Below, piece by piece: positions 48,101 to 60,227 of a DNA stretch of 64,000 nucleotides (within the stretch, counting starts at the first letter, position 1; each line of letters opens with the position of its first letter). The notes beneath the pieces were generated by a model. It was given only the letters and a program-made list of their open reading frames with translations. It was not told where the DNA came from and did no database searches. Made by a program: the position numbers and the translations under genes. Source of the stretch: Hippophae tibetana (lineage: Eukaryota; Streptophyta; Magnoliopsida; Rosales; Elaeagnaceae); the NCBI GenBank assembly GCA_037013495.1, contig CM072811.1, positions 29,225,659 through 29,289,658 of the forward strand, in the 5' to 3' direction.

Positions 48101-48988
48101 TACCATTGTAGGTAATCAAGCATCAAATGATAGACTAGGAGCATTGCATGTCAAGATTTGAATGAGTTATGGGGGACCTCGATCCATCAAGCCAGGAGGA
48201 CGATCAATCGAGCAAGATGGATCAATCGTGCTTTGCTCGACAAGTTTCTATCCAAATTTTGATTCCCAGTTTTAGTAACTCAATCAATCAAGCAAGGGGT
48301 CAATCCATTGAATCTGTAAGTTTTCTCAAGAAATAGACAAGAATGGGCACCATAATTAGCATAAAGAGACATGGAACTAAATGGACATTTTGGTAAATGA
48401 CTATTGAGGCGTGTATAAGCACAAGTTTGTGCCCTAGATCAATAAAGTAAGTTTGTACCCTAGATCAATAAAGTAAGCTTGTGAGCATTTAGAGAACTGA
48501 GAGAGAAAAGAGAGGGAAAAGAAGCTTGGTGTTCCTTGGCAACTTTTTAGGTTTAAGCTTCTTTAAGGCATTGTTCTCTCTTTCTCAATCTATTGTAAGC
48601 ATTAGAATCTAAATATATCTCCACTAAATGAGTTTAAGGCTTAGGAGAGTTCTTGGGACTAAAATGGTATTGGGTGATGCTTGTATGATAAAGATAATAC
48701 AAGATGTAATCCTTTTTTATTCATAGTGGAATATTGTTTGGATGCTTGGGTTGAGGATGTAAACTCCATTTAGAGGAGAGCCACATTAAATCTTGTGAGT
48801 TCAATTATGGTTTCTTGCTCATTATTTTTCCTTGTCGATTAATTGGTGTGGTTGTACGTATTTTGTTAATTTGGTTTGGCTTCCATTTAGTTCTCCATTT
48901 GCTTATTGTTTGATTGGATAACAACCGGTTCATGAGGTAACTCCGTTGTAAGACTAAACGAGACACAAGTTTGAATTTTGATGTGATG

Positions 48989-49032
<44 letters not shown>

Positions 49033-49111
49033 GTATTCCTTTCTAATGAAATCAATAAGCAAAATGATTCAGTCATTAACAAATTACAGAGGAATACAGA
49101 AATGCAGGGGG

Positions 49112-49151
<40 letters not shown>

Positions 49152-50721
49152 TTGAAGAGGGGGGGTGGTTACATGATGATATAAGTATGTATATATTTCA
49201 AGAGGAGCAACACACCAGCCAGTGGTCTGCCACGTGAAGATGCGACAGAAAGTCCAGGAATCAATGCTTGGTCATCAATTTCAATTCCTAGTAAATCCAA
49301 ATCTAGACTTGCACCAAACAAACGCCTGGTTTCTAAGGAAGACATCTCTTCTCGAACAGCTGAACAGGAAATAAACAAAACTTAATAGTAAATCCAACAG
49401 AACTGAACCTCCAAGAGACATTAATGACCTATATTGTCAACACACACTGGATTTCAAGAATTATAATTTCATGATATTCACTGCATAAACTATAAAAGGT
49501 AGCAAAGATAAAATTAAAGTGCTGGAGAGTTTAGTAGTAGTACCCGACAGGGGTAATTGTACAAAAGCCCATTTCTCCCCATAAAGATTGTCTGGGAGTT
49601 CCATAGGGAAAGGATTGTCCAATGCAAGAAGAGACTTAGCTCCTTTCTGGAAGCCAGGATGGCGTGTATAAACACTCTCATACCGTTCTTCCAACCATAA
49701 AAGCAGGGAAAGACACTGAGCCAATTTAAGAATATCTCAAACTATAAGATATAACATGAACTCATTCATGAGCCATGTTTCAGATTTTTGAAAACAAAAA
49801 AAAAATGCCATTATCAATTATAACATTCCATTAATTAAATTTCTAAGTAAATAGTTTATGCTAAAAATCATAAATTTATAGTATTTCCCCCTTACTAGTT
49901 GCTATGTTCAATTAAACTGTTGTCAAAGATATCGGGCTCAGTACTTCATTAATTAATTGAACTTGGTAATTAACATTTGCAAGATCAATAACAGAGAAAG
50001 AGAGACATATGCATACACTATTGACTATTCCTATATATACATACCCGCTTACTGGGAATGGGTTTTATACCAAGCTCGTTGCACGCTTTTGTTATAATGG
50101 TCTGCATCTGTGACCTATCAATAAAATAAATTTAATTTCAATTTTCCAATAATAGCATTAAAAAACGAACAGCATATGTGGTGGTAACTAAGGAAAGAAA
50201 TTTGAGGTAGGATATTTATGCATATATGTATGTGGTGGTCCATAAATAATCTATCACCTGAAGAAGCGAATTTTATCGGGCAGAGGGATGCCCAATTCAT
50301 CGCTAATGGAGGCAATTGCATCTTTCAAAGTAACACTGTTTATGACATTATTTGGGAAGTAGTTTGTGTACTGTAAAGACAAAGATTCATCACAAACTAC
50401 CAACTCCCACACCTTCTTCCCTCTAATATCCAAAATGGGTCTCGAGCAAAAATCTAGCTCCCACTCTGAAATGCTATCAGCGTCTGTTTCAGGGTCAAGG
50501 TATCTTAGTTCAGCTGTTGGGTCTTCCACTGCGTCTTTCCCGGTCGAAACCGAACTCTCTGACACCGAATTTATTGATAGTAAAAGTTGCGATTTTTGCC
50601 ACTTTCTCCAAATACTAATACCAGTATTATATGGAATTCTGCTGGGTTTTTTTAGAGATGCGAATTTAGTGATGCCTTCATGATATTGGATCGCTGGGGT
50701 TCTGAGGCTGAAGCTCGCCAT
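42117..50721 (-). CDS. ATAB2: ATAB2/TAB2-type RNA-binding protein for plastid translation, five exons, one 6.8 kb intron
   Basis: Exons (5' to 3') are 50721-50258, 50114-50045, 49715-49544, 49359-49216 and 42376-42117, all with GT-AG introns. They join in frame to 369 residues, close to the Arabidopsis protein. The N-terminus (MASFSLRT..., Ser- and Lys-rich, about 55 residues) looks like a chloroplast transit peptide. The conserved Tab2/Atab2 domain starts at [12 protein letters not shown] and includes [32 protein letters not shown]-like [43 protein letters not shown] and WMNGLEVCS, and ends [13 protein letters not shown]. The family promotes translation of photosystem I (psaB) and other photosystem mRNAs in plastids. 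Intron 4 (42377-49215) holds a whole antisense copia element, yet the last 86 residues beyond it are intact, so splicing across it is probably still under selection. The ATG at 50721 is preferred over an in-frame ATG 12 nt upstream because it starts the usual MAS transit peptide. Confidence 0.92.
42810..43981 (+). repeat. 5' LTR of the intronic copia element
   Basis: It is 1172 bp against 902 bp for the 3' LTR. Most of the difference is a 231 bp insertion at 43599-43829. Clusters of CGATCGATC occur around 42922-43045 and are more decayed in the 3' LTR. Confidence 0.85.
43599..43829. mobile_element. 231 bp insertion in the 5' LTR with an 8 bp target duplication
   Basis: It is absent at the matching point of the 3' LTR (about 48838), where TTATTTTT is followed directly by CCTTGTCGATT. 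TTATTTTT flanks the insertion on both sides (43591-43598 and 43830-43837). The content has GTCACTT/AAGTGAC-type inverted motifs. Terminal inverted repeats are weak; an 8 bp duplication fits hAT. Confidence 0.75.
44260..45078. mobile_element. PIF/Harbinger-like MITE with telomere-like core, 819 bp
   Basis: It starts GGTGATGTTTGGTT and ends AATCAAACACCACC, the near-exact inverse, flanked by TGA on both sides (44257-44259 and 45079-45081). Subterminal GGAATCAGAATTGATTCC and its counterparts strengthen the inverted repeat. No transposase is seen. It separates the copia primer-site region from gag. The family call rests on the 3 bp duplication and GGTGTTTGGTT-like ends. Confidence 0.75.
44412..44836. 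repeat. Degenerate plant telomere-like (CCCTAAA)n tract
   Basis: About 420 bp of CCCTAAA, CCCTAAAT, CCCAAAT and related units form the core of the Harbinger-like element, interrupted by a TTTAGAAAAATAATAATT spacer near 44708 and again near 44828. Perfect CCCTAAA doublets are short, so this is a drifted tract and not a fresh telomere insertion. Confidence 0.8.
45242..47530 (+). pseudogene. Copia gag-protease-integrase remnant (intronic element)
   Basis: Gag reads [18 protein letters not shown] and LLHNLSK before stops (45242-45400). A zinc-knuckle-like RCYHRRDC near 45605 has lost residues. The protease block [10 protein letters not shown] (about 45750-45785) has Leu in place of Ser in the catalytic DSG triad. 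Integrase is read at 46522-46926: [20 protein letters not shown], then YLINRC, then [10 protein letters not shown] and [13 protein letters not shown]. Beyond 46930 only a weak [12 protein letters not shown] RT start (about 47495) is visible, and 47540-48050 matches nothing I recognise. Confidence 0.8.
48066..48967 (+). repeat. 3' LTR of the intronic copia element
   Basis: It aligns with the 5' LTR throughout (for example GGGATGCTTGATTA, AAGAATGGGCAC, TTCTTGCTCATTATTTTT) with point differences and small indels, suggesting an old insertion. Confidence 0.85.
48991..49028. repeat. (TC)19 microsatellite in ATAB2 intron 4
   Basis: A pure dinucleotide run just beyond the copia 3' LTR. A C/T-rich and poly-T tract follows at 49111-49153. 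On the gene's sense strand these are (GA)n and poly-A. Confidence 0.95.
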
Positions 50722-51945
50722 GGGATGGGACAATGGGAGTTCTCTGTTCTGTTATCAAGACTTAATTCTATTTATGTTTGTTAATAGGTGGTTCTTATTT
50801 ATCCGCCTGGACCGCCACATAAAATATCCGAGTTGGGATGGTAGTAGCATCGAATATGCACTGGGCTTTCTTAAGAAAGGCCCAATTGTGGAACGAGAGA
50901 ATTTTAAAAAGAAAATCCAACATTTTTCCCCTCATATATCCACTTTTATTAAATACTTAAATGTCAAAAATATCCTTACATTCATAATCTTTGGACAACG
51001 TAAGAAAATAATGTACTAAACTTAATAAAATGCATATTAATTTTATAATTATTAAGTTAAGTATATTAGGTTCTATAATTTCATAAAATTGATTAATTTA
51101 GTGCAATTATTTTTAAGACGTTAAAATTAACAAAATTGTTACATGATTATCACATGACTTGTAACAAGCAATTAAAATGCAAGAATTTTAGTAAAACTCC
51201 TATATTAATAAATTAGGTAGATATAATTTTGTTCATAAAACTTATATTTTTCTTAAATCTATTGAATTGTAGCACCAATCTTCTTTTGAATCTCTACCAA
51301 AATTATCTCTTTTTGAATTTTTTGTATTTTTCTCTTTTCTTAGCTCCAAAATCTAATAAAAATTGATACTTTTCGACTCCTTAAGCTTTATGAGGCAATT
51401 AAGGGGTTAAATTAGATTCAGGTGGAATCTAGACCCTCAGATCAGCTTCAGATCAAGGGTTGAGATTAAAAAAAATTACAACATTGGCCAATAGGAAAGC
51501 GACATATGGCACAGGAGATTCACTAGGAAAATCAACAAGTGACACGAGGTATGAGTGAACTAGTCATGGTCAAAGCAAGCTGAGTCAATAAAATGTGGCA
51601 AGTTGTGATTCACGATTACAAATTACATGGTGTCTTGGTGGAAAAAATGGACAAATTGCATGATGACAACCCATTGATTGTGCGGTGAAACTAAGAACTA
51701 ACGTCGTGCTGACACGTAGTAAGGCCTGCATCATTGATGACTTGCATAATTTGACATAATTTATCACTTCACAACTTTAACTTTATTCTAATTTTATTTA
51801 ATTTTTATTGATTTTAGATTTCATTATTATTATTTAAATTTTATTACAGATTTGAAGAAAATAGAGATCCAAAATTTTAAAAGCATATCATATAAGAATT
51901 CTAAAATATAAATGAAGATTTATTGATATCATATTTAAATTAAGA
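50722..51945. other. ATAB2 upstream region and intergenic DNA
   Basis: A GGATAAATAAG box on the minus strand near 50790-50800 could serve as the ATAB2 TATA element, about 70 bp before the ATG. The rest shows no gene. 51400-51760 is less AT-rich and may belong to the LTR of the gypsy fragment to its right, but no border was found. Confidence 0.4.
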
Positions 51946-51948
51946 TAA

Positions 51949-51949
<1 letters not shown>

Positions 51950-52009
<60 letters not shown>
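51950..52009. repeat. (TA)30 microsatellite
   Basis: A pure TA run of about 60 bp. A second short TA run is at 52080-52093. Confidence 0.95.
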
Positions 52010-52012
<3 letters not shown>

Positions 52013-52019
52013 AGGGGAA

Positions 52020-54260
52020 CACAAAGAAGAGTCACCAGGACTGAAACAAAAAAAATAAAACAAAGAAAGGGAGGCGGATATATATATATATATAAGATAT
52101 AGAAAAGAAACAGCAATAAGGAAGGAGATGGTCGCCAGCGACGAAACAAAGAAAACGAAACAGGCACGTAAGAACTAGAGAAAGAAAAAAAAGAAAAGAA
52201 AAGAAAATTGAAGCGCAACAGATTAACACGAAAGCAGATTCTTTTTACGAGTCAATTTTCTTTCAATTCCTCTCGAAAAATTATGGTGAATTCGTTTATG
52301 TTTAATTTAATTTTTAGTATGAACTAATGTATCTTTATTCTATGAAAAAGATGTAATTTAATTCCAAACTTTGTTTAATTTTTTATGTTAATTTGAATTA
52401 TTTATCTTCATATTTGTCTGATTTATTCTGAGTTTAATGTTTCTAATTAACTGACCATAAATTAGATGATTTTAGTCTTGTGATTTACTATTGAAAGAGA
52501 GAATTATAAGATAGATCTGGAATATTTTGGCATAAGTAAATATAGAGACCGAAAGACTTATATAAACATGTGTAGTATTAAAATCTTTGATCTTAATGCT
52601 TTCTTGCTTTATTAAATTGCATATTTTTGTGTAAATGGATGAACAAAAATGTTTCTAATTAACTATCAAAAGAGATTTTTGGATATTTTTTGGGGATTTT
52701 TAACAAAGAGATAGAATTAAATTCAATTAGCTAGATTAGTAAAACATAGTGAGAGATTAGGTGAAAACGATTTCCTATCATTTTTCTTCCTATTAATTTG
52801 ATCTTAGAACAATATCTTTATTTTCTTTTGTCCAATTTCTTTGAATTTATTTTATTTTAAATTTCAATTATAACAAACTTAGTTATTTTCTCTAGATAAA
52901 ATTGAGATTAGTATAATTTTGATATTTGTTAAAAATAAATTACCAATCTATGAGAATGATACTATTCTTATCACTTTATTATAAAAATACGATATTGTAC
53001 ACTTGGAGTTTTACACCGATCAAGTTTTTGGCGCCATTATCGATAATTGATTTTTTTTCTTATTTTTGCCAATATCGATACAAAGTCATCTTGGTTTTAA
53101 TTTAGAATTATATTTTTATTTTTTATTTTTTATTTTTCTCTATGTGTGTTTTTGACGTTGGATGCGACATCCTAGAACTCGAAATATTATTCATTTTGAT
53201 CCAGAGATTGAAAGAACTTTAAATCACGAAGAAAGAAAAAATACTAGCCATGGTTGAAGAAGAACAGAATGTACAGTCACTCACATTTAAGGATTATGTA
53301 AGGCCAATTATGAATGACAATTACTCAGGTGTAAGATGTGAGACTATTAATGCTAATAATTTTGAGCTCAAACCTACGTTGATCAGCATGGTGCAACAAG
53401 CTCAATTTAGCGGATCACCACTTGATGATCCCAATATTAATTTGGTGATGTTTTTTGGAGATTCGTGACACTATAAAGATGAATGGTGTTACTGAAGACA
53501 TCATTAGACTAAGATTGTTTCTTTTTTCATTGAGGGACAAGGCTAGAGGTTGGTTACAATCTCTACAACCGGGAAGCATCACTAGTTGGCAGGCATGGCA
53601 AAAAAGTTTCTTACTAAATTTTTTTCACCTGTAAAAACAGCCCAACTTAGGAGTGAGATTGGTCAATTCAAAAAAAATAATTTTAAGACATTCTATGAAG
53701 CATGGGAAAGATATAAATATATGATTCGATGTTGCCCTCAACATGGATTGCCAAATTGATTGCAAGTTCAAATGTTTTATAATGGGTTAAATGGGAAAAC
53801 TAGAACCATAGTTGATATTGCTTCTGGTGGAACTTTAATGTCAAAGACAATTGTAGGTGCTACTTATCTTTTGGAAGAAATGACCTCAAACAAGTATCAG
53901 TGGCCAGTAAAAGATCTATCGCTAAGAAAGTTGTCAGGATTCATGAATTGGAGCTGTTTGCTATCCTTTTAGCTCAAGTAGCTTCTCTATCTCATCAGAT
54001 TTCAGCCTTGACAACCCAAAGAATACCACAAAGTATAGAATATATTACAAACCCAAGTATGTCAGTTCTGATGAATGAAACAAGTCAAGAACATATCAAT
54101 ACATCAACAATCAGAACTACAACTATCATGGTAATCATGAGAATTTTTCTTATGGAAATACAAGGAATGTGCTGCAACATCCTTTAGGGTTTGATAGTCA
54201 ACCAAGTAAGAAGAAGATGTCACTTGAGGATTCCATGGTTTTCTTTGTTGAGGAGACCAT
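52020..54260 (+). mobile_element. Gypsy (Athila/Tat-like) fragment: LTR 3' part, primer site and gag
   Basis: The LTR ends CCGATCA at 53022 and is followed by AGTTTTTGGCGCC, the same junction as in the array at 7504. The primer site at 53029-53046 is a decayed tRNA-Asp type (TGGCGCCATTATCGAT). Gag follows from ATG 53162. The LTR start is not defined and pol is absent; the sequence switches to CACTA near 54260. Confidence 0.75.
53162..54260 (+). pseudogene. Retrotransposon gag, frameshifted
   Basis: It reads IIHFDPEIERTLNHEER, then in shifted frames MNGVTEDIIRLRLF, DKARGWLQSLQPGSITSWQ, FYEAWERYK, MIRCCPQHGLPNW, LQVQMFYNGLNGKTRTIVD and ASGGTLMSKT. This is the gag core of plant Athila/Tat-type elements. 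At least three frameshifts and stops are present. Confidence 0.85.
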
Positions 54261-54274
54261 GATTGCATTTGCAT

Positions 54275-55640
54275 TCTTGACATACATGGAGGACCAATAG
54301 GATGACTATATCCCATATAGAATATATGGTTAGGCGCCATGAGATTGCATGGGTGGCATGCCTAGCATGGATGGTTACATGCTTGGGTAATAAGGCATGC
54401 CCTGATTGTAGTATGCTACCATGCCTAACATGTATTGTGATTGATATTCTTTTAAAGTGGAAATCTCACTTAACATTAAGGCCTTAAAGGAGATGAGTTC
54501 TTCTTCAATTTTACCGTACTTCTTCTTATTGACCATATGAGATTTTTGTTTTGGAATGTTAAAATACTACATATAACCATCATATTGGCTTCCTCCCCTA
54601 ACACGACTAGGATGCATGATATATATCATTTCTCCCCAATTGTTCGATTATTTCACCCCTGGATATTTGTTCTTGAATAACTCTCTACAAATAATAAAGC
54701 AAATAAACATATCATACATTATTACATCAATTAGAAAAAATCATAAGTACTTTGTATTAAGTTAAATTGCTGACTAACTTATTTAGTTATTCTTCTCCTT
54801 GCTTAGTCATTGGTCTTGATTTCTTCATTTTGGGGGGTCTTTGTTTCTATGTACAATTCAGATTGGATAATCAGTCTACCCAATTCAGCTTCCTACATAA
54901 ATTAAATAAATTTATTAACCATGACATCAACTTAAATTTGAGGAAAATAATTATAAAAATATTTATAAATTAATACAATTAATAATATCATTTTATATCT
55001 AACTTCAGGATTTAAAGACCTTCCAGTACGATTAGGAAGAATATTGTGCATTTGTATATTTTGATGTTCTTCCCTTATTTGAAATTCATCTGTATGTCTA
55101 TAATCCACGAAGTCTTTCCAAACTTAAGGTGTAATCCAAGGGTATTCTTCAGGGATTTTGTATAGTTATACTTCATCAAGTGGTTCCAAATATGGAAACA
55201 CATAATTTTTGGCCAATCTAAAAGTTTTGTATTTCTTCCATGCCCTATTTGCAATCTTATAATACTTGCTCTTCCAAGTGTGAGGGACTTTATAACGATT
55301 CTATAAAAACACACTACAAAAGATGAGATACAATACAAGAAAGATATAATATATGTAATTAGTTATAAAATAAAAGAGACTTACACAAATGGTTTTCCAC
55401 ATTTTGACCTTTTCAACTTCGTAACCCTGAGTTCAATCATTTATATTGATTGGTATACTTGACTTCACAAGTCTACTAATAGAATATTTCAATTGTTGGC
55501 CATTTTTCCCTACTAGATTACCAGTAGCATCAAATAAAATGGGTACTCTATCATTCGGGTTAAGTGGAGCATCAGGTATATTCGCCTAACCACATCTTTT
55601 CAAATACCTGAATGGATCATTTGGATGTACAAGCTCTGGT
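54275..55640 (-). pseudogene. CACTA second ORF, 5' half (plant transposase domain)
   Basis: Reverse-complement sequence parallels 1813-3200: a GSRVPELVHPN-like start near 55640, KWSKCGKPFV-like and RIVIKSLTLGR exons near 55380-55260, then the block ending HPWIT near 55130, an ELGRLIIQSEL-like piece at about 54890, and the CATGCC-rich tandem repeat at 54330-54450 (the counterpart of the ATIHVKH repeat at 2995-3140). Stops occur in most exons. Confidence 0.7.
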
Positions 55641-55899
55641 ACCCTAGGATCCATGAAATAGCTACAAACAATGATGAAATATAAATCAATTAACAATTTT
55701 AAGTCCATACATATAAACATCCAAGAGTTATTAGAATAATATAGAACATACATTATGTTTAATTAGGTTGTTGATCGTATACATACATTTCTTCACAATC
55801 ACTTCAAGTCCATCACAAAGAACCATCGTCATCAACTAGATCATCACATGCATTAGGCAATTTGTTTGTGAAATGACTAATATTGGATAATGTATCAAG

Positions 55900-56335
55900 C
55901 ATATATAGGGTCATCATCTTCTAAAGCATCACAATGGTAGAACTCTTTTTGTGGAGACGTTAACACAACAGATCATCAGTGTGACTTATCTTGGATAAAT
56001 TAACAAGGGTAAATCCAAAAGCATCTATTTTATATCTAATATTGATAACATATTCGACCTAATCACACAAGAATATTGTTTCATGGAAGACCTCATAATC
56101 AAGTTCCCAAATTTTTTAAATTATACCATAATATGTTCTATCAAAAAGTACAGGATCACCATCTTTTGAACTGAAAAATTACATAGTTTGTGCAACCATC
56201 TTCACACCACTATTCTGATTTACTCAGACTTTGTCCCTTGCTTGAGTCATAAACCTCGATCCATTAATTGTGAAACTAGAAAATGATTTGACATCAAATT
56301 TTGGATCATGTGCAAGTCATTCTAAACTTTCTGTT
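55900..56335 (-). pseudogene. DUF4216-type domain of the CACTA transposase ORF
   Basis: The minus strand reads DPKFDVKSFSSFTINGSRFM, then QNSGVKMVAQTM, then a WELDYEVF block and IDAFGFTLVNLSK. The NSGV...A and W.LDY...FGFTLV pattern is the DUF4216 signature found C-terminal to DUF4218 in plant CACTA proteins. Several stops are present. Confidence 0.7.
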
Positions 56336-56704
56336 ATTTTATGATTGAGTTTGTTAAGTTCAACTCTAATCTATACATACAAAACACATGAAATGTGTTT
56401 AAATCAAAGTTTTAAAACATTGCATAGAAGTACCAATGAATTCTTGTATGTGAGACTTACATGGTTGCGAAACCAATTAATAAGATCTTGCTTATGTTCA
56501 TCATACAACCATTTTTCTCCTCTTTTTTATAACGAGGATCGATCTTCAGTAAATTTAAATGCATTCTATAATGTTATTAAAGATATATCAAGTAGATATC
56601 ATTAATAGTTAAATGAAAAATAATTTCATTTTAAATGGAAAGGTTGAACTTGTCATCACTTACTCTAGGTACGGTTGTGCCTCATTATTATTTATCAAAA
56701 TGAT

Positions 56705-57076
56705 TCAATGTGCTTTTTCCCATTGAGTGCAATCAATAAACAATTTCTTACTTATACCAAGCATAGGGTTGCCTACTTGGATCATGTGATGTTCTAAGAA
56801 CAATTTATGCATAGGATTCCCAATTTTAGTGCAACCACTAAAGTATTCAGAATAAAACTCAATGGCTTCTTCAGTAATGTAACGTTCCACCATGCATCCT
56901 TCAGGTCGATTTCTATTATTTACATATCCTTTAAGAACTTGCATGTATCTCTCAAAAGGATACATCCACCTTAAGTAAGTAGGATCACACAATTGAACCT
57001 CTCGAACTAAATGAACACACAAGTGAATCATTATATCAAAGAAAGAAGGAGGAAAATATTTTTCAAGTAGACACAA
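56705..57076 (-). pseudogene. DUF4218 domain of the CACTA transposase ORF
   Basis: An open stretch of about 123 codons reads CLLEKYFPPSFFDIMIHLCV, HLVREVQLC, YLRWMYPFERYMQVLKGYV, NRNRPEGCMVERYITEEA and IEFYSEYFSG. It matches the DUF4218 consensus almost completely. It ends at a stop and is separated by broken sequence from both neighbours. Confidence 0.88.
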
Positions 57077-57268
57077 AGTCTCTACAACATCTTTCTATAA
57101 AGAGTTTAACTAGCCAATTGTTAAGATTTCTTTCATATTGTATTGAAGAATGAACAAAGACGAATTATTGATAATCGAACATATTTTGGAAGAATTGATC
57201 TAATAGCAACTGGTAATAATTATTGCATTAAGATATGACAGTAATGTGATTTCAATCCATAAAGTTTC

Positions 57269-58683
57269 TTATTGATGATAGACACAAAATTTCTTTAAAT
57301 TGGATGAGTAACCATCAGGAACTTTCACACCCGCCAAACATTTACAAAACACATCATTCTCTTTTGTTGACATTGTATATGATGTTGGTGACAAGTATGT
57401 TCGATTTTTATCATTTTCCAACCTTGGTGCCAATTCAGGTTGTATGCCTAGCTTCTTTAAATCTAGTCTTGCTTTAATTCCATCATTTGTTTTTCCAAGT
57501 GTATTAAGTAATGTACCAATCAAGATCTCACATACATTTTTCTCAATGTGCATGACATCTAAGATGTGACGAATGTGTAGGTCTTTCCAATAAGGTAATT
57601 CCCAAAATATTGATTTTTTATTCCAACAACTATGATCTACTGATTCAATAACATTTTCATTTTCACCCATTTTATTAGTTGACCTCTTGTGTTTCCCTAC
57701 CTTAGTGAGTATTCTTTTTTTTCATCTTTCCGTATCATTTGAAATTTGTACCATTCAATTACCTTAATATCTCAACACCTCGCAAAGGTTGGGGTGTAGG
57801 ATCATGATCTTCTTCACCATCGAACAATTTCTTTGGTATCTAAACTTGTGTCCAGATGACAAAAATCTTCTATGTCTTCTATAAGACATCTTTCATCCGT
57901 GAACAATATAAGTTACAGAAGTGCCATCACTACATATATCACATCCCTTGTAACCTTTTGTTGCATATTCTGATAAGTTCTCATAGGTAGGAAAATCATT
58001 AATTGTCTATAAAAAAGACCCCCTTTAATTTAAAGTGTTCTTCTTTATGTGCATCGTAAACATTTACACCATCATTCCACAACATCTTTAAATCATCTAT
58101 CAGAGGCTGTAAATATACATCAATATCAACACCGGATTGTTTCGATCCTGAGATCAATAGTGTTAACATCATGAATTTTCTTTTTATACACAACTAGGGA
58201 GGAAGGTTGTATGTTACCATAATTACTGGCCAACAACTATATCTACTACTAAGGGAACTGTGTGGATTAATTCCATAAAAAACAATAGGAAGACGAAGAT
58301 TGTGTGGATCAGATGCAAATTGAGGGGATAAATTATTTACTACTTTCCAATTTGGAGAGTCATAAGGATGACGTAGCACCCCATCATCAGATCGATTATT
58401 TGAATACTAAGTCAACATCTTTGATGTCTCTTTACTTTTGAACAACCTTTGAAAGTGAGTAATTGGAGGAAAGTACCCAAAAACCTTTTGTGGGCACCCA
58501 TTTCTTAGGTATTATCTCATTTGTAGCATACTTCCATCTAGATTCTTTACACATCGGACAATCATCTAATGTCTCATATTCTTTCCTATAAAGAATGCAA
58601 TAATTTGGACAAGCATGAATCTTATGATATTCCATGCCAAATCGACTAAGAGTTTTCTTCACTTCATACATTGAAGATGACAA
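57269..58683 (-). pseudogene. CACTA TNP2 (Transposase_21) transposase, broken
   Basis: Minus-strand blocks in order are IHACPNYCILYRKEYETLDD with CPMCKESRWKY (58683-58432), an SPNWKVVNNLSPQFASDPHN then LRLPI block and PHSSLSSRYSCWPVI (58379-58194), VDIDVYLQPLIDDLKMLW (58193-57999), then FWELPYWKDLHIRHILDVMH and IEKNVCEILIGTLLNTLGK (57670-57269). This is the plant TNP2 family. Stops and small frameshifts separate the blocks, so no full-length transposase is encoded. Confidence 0.9.
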
Positions 58684-60227
58684 TTAAATACCCTCAGGAA
58701 ACATATATATTAGCAGATTTAGTAATTCTGTGAATCATTTGTCAGAAAAACCATGTTTCGCCTTCACATTGTACAAATGAACCAATCATTGCATTCTAGT
58801 GTATTTCTTGCATTCTAGATACAACAGTTTTTTGGCATCTTCTAGAAGTTTTTTAAAGGTTTCGGGATCATCCTCGTGTAGTTCATCTTCAATAGCATGA
58901 AACATATTTTCTATCTGTACATTATGATAAGATGTATATAATCTATTCACATTCTTATTTATCTATTCCCCATGAGTATTATCAATATTTTCTCCATGAT
59001 AATACTAACTTTTATAACTCACAAGAATACCACTACGGATAAGGTAATACTTAACCTCGTCAACATCATGAAATTGATCTTTTTTACATTTAACACATGG
59101 ACATTGAATCATACTAATTTCATTATTACAATTTCTACAAGCAAATTCCAAGAAACTTTCAACTCCATAAATGTAGTCTTGCTCAATTCTACACTTTGAT
59201 ATTCAAGATTTATTCATTTTCTATTAATGACATTAATCATATTAAATATGTATCCAATCAATATATTTCAGGCATTATTATATATGAATTCCCTAATTAT
59301 TAGAATATATACCAAAACATCATATAAAAATAAATACATAAAAACCAAACATAACAAATATATAGACATAAATATAATTATATGAAATTGATTGTAATTA
59401 CTAATAATAATATGCCACATCATTTGAGTTGATTTAAAATTTAAGATATATAAAACAGAATTTATATAGCAATTTTGTGATGATTAAGATTTTTTTAGAT
59501 AATTACACTACTTCAAATCACAGATATTTTAATATGCATCATATTGTTGAATCATGTTTTTCCCATTTCATATTAACATAAATAAATAAATTAAACACCA
59601 ACCTTAAATCACAGTCATAAATATATATATAAATTTATTTTATTACGAAATACTTATACAAAACCTACGTAATAAAAATAATAACATACATAATACAAAA
59701 AATAATACAAAGTGAATAATAATTGCGTAAGATTAATAAAAATACTTACAAGAGAAAATGAAGTGACAAAATGAAGGAAATGAAGAAAAAATGTGTTTTG
59801 TAAGTGAGACAATAGGTATAATTTTTTTTATTATTTTGCTAAAAAAAATAGGAGATTTGGAAGATAATTTGGAGAGGAAGAAAACCCACTAACCAGTGTT
59901 GGAATTGGTGGTCATAGGTGGCCTGAAAATGAGAAAGAGTTGATGAGGTGATGCTTGGTTTTTGGTTTATGGGTATTGTTTATAGCGTTGCAAATTAAAA
60001 ATGTTGTCTGCTGGGGACGAAAGAAGAGAAAAGAAAAAATTCATGTGTGTAACGTCGTTTGACATGTTGAACCAACGCTACGTACTAGGTGTAACATCGG
60101 TTCAACACGTCAACTAACGCTAATTTTAAGTCAATTTTTCACTGAATCGACTTTAAATTCATTATAAGTTGATTTTCTTCAAAATTAACTTTAAATATCG
60201 ACTTAAATAACACATTTTGTAGTAGTA

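Larger units (their letters stand above)
42810..48967 (+). mobile_element. Ty1/copia retrotransposon inside ATAB2 intron 4, antisense to the gene
   Basis: 5' LTR 42810-43981 and 3' LTR 48066-48967 both start TGATA and end ACACA. A primer site near TCGTATCAAAGC (43988-43999) follows the first, and the purine tract CAAAGTGGAGAATTT (48051-48065) precedes the second. Gag, protease and integrase remnants are readable on the + strand; RT and RNase H are mostly lost. A clean 5 bp target duplication was not found (GATGG precedes the 5' LTR; the next GATGG lies 17 bp past the proposed 3' end). Confidence 0.85.
54260..60227 (-). mobile_element. Large CACTA (En/Spm) element, minus strand, 3' truncated
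   Basis: The 5' end is at 60227, where the minus strand reads ACTACTACAAAATGTG (first base of CACTA changed). Subterminal GTCGATT/TTCAACATGTC motifs fill 60060-60200. Going left come an AT-rich leader, the TNP2 transposase, DUF4218, DUF4216 and the first part of the second ORF. The element stops near 54260 inside the second ORF, before the Ulp1 domain, and abuts a gypsy gag. It is of the same family as the copies at 1813-5754, 17276-18091 and 23044-23851. Confidence 0.85.

Noticed and set aside
51940..52218. Tyr/Ile repeat protein
   Set aside because: It is a translation of the (TA)n run.
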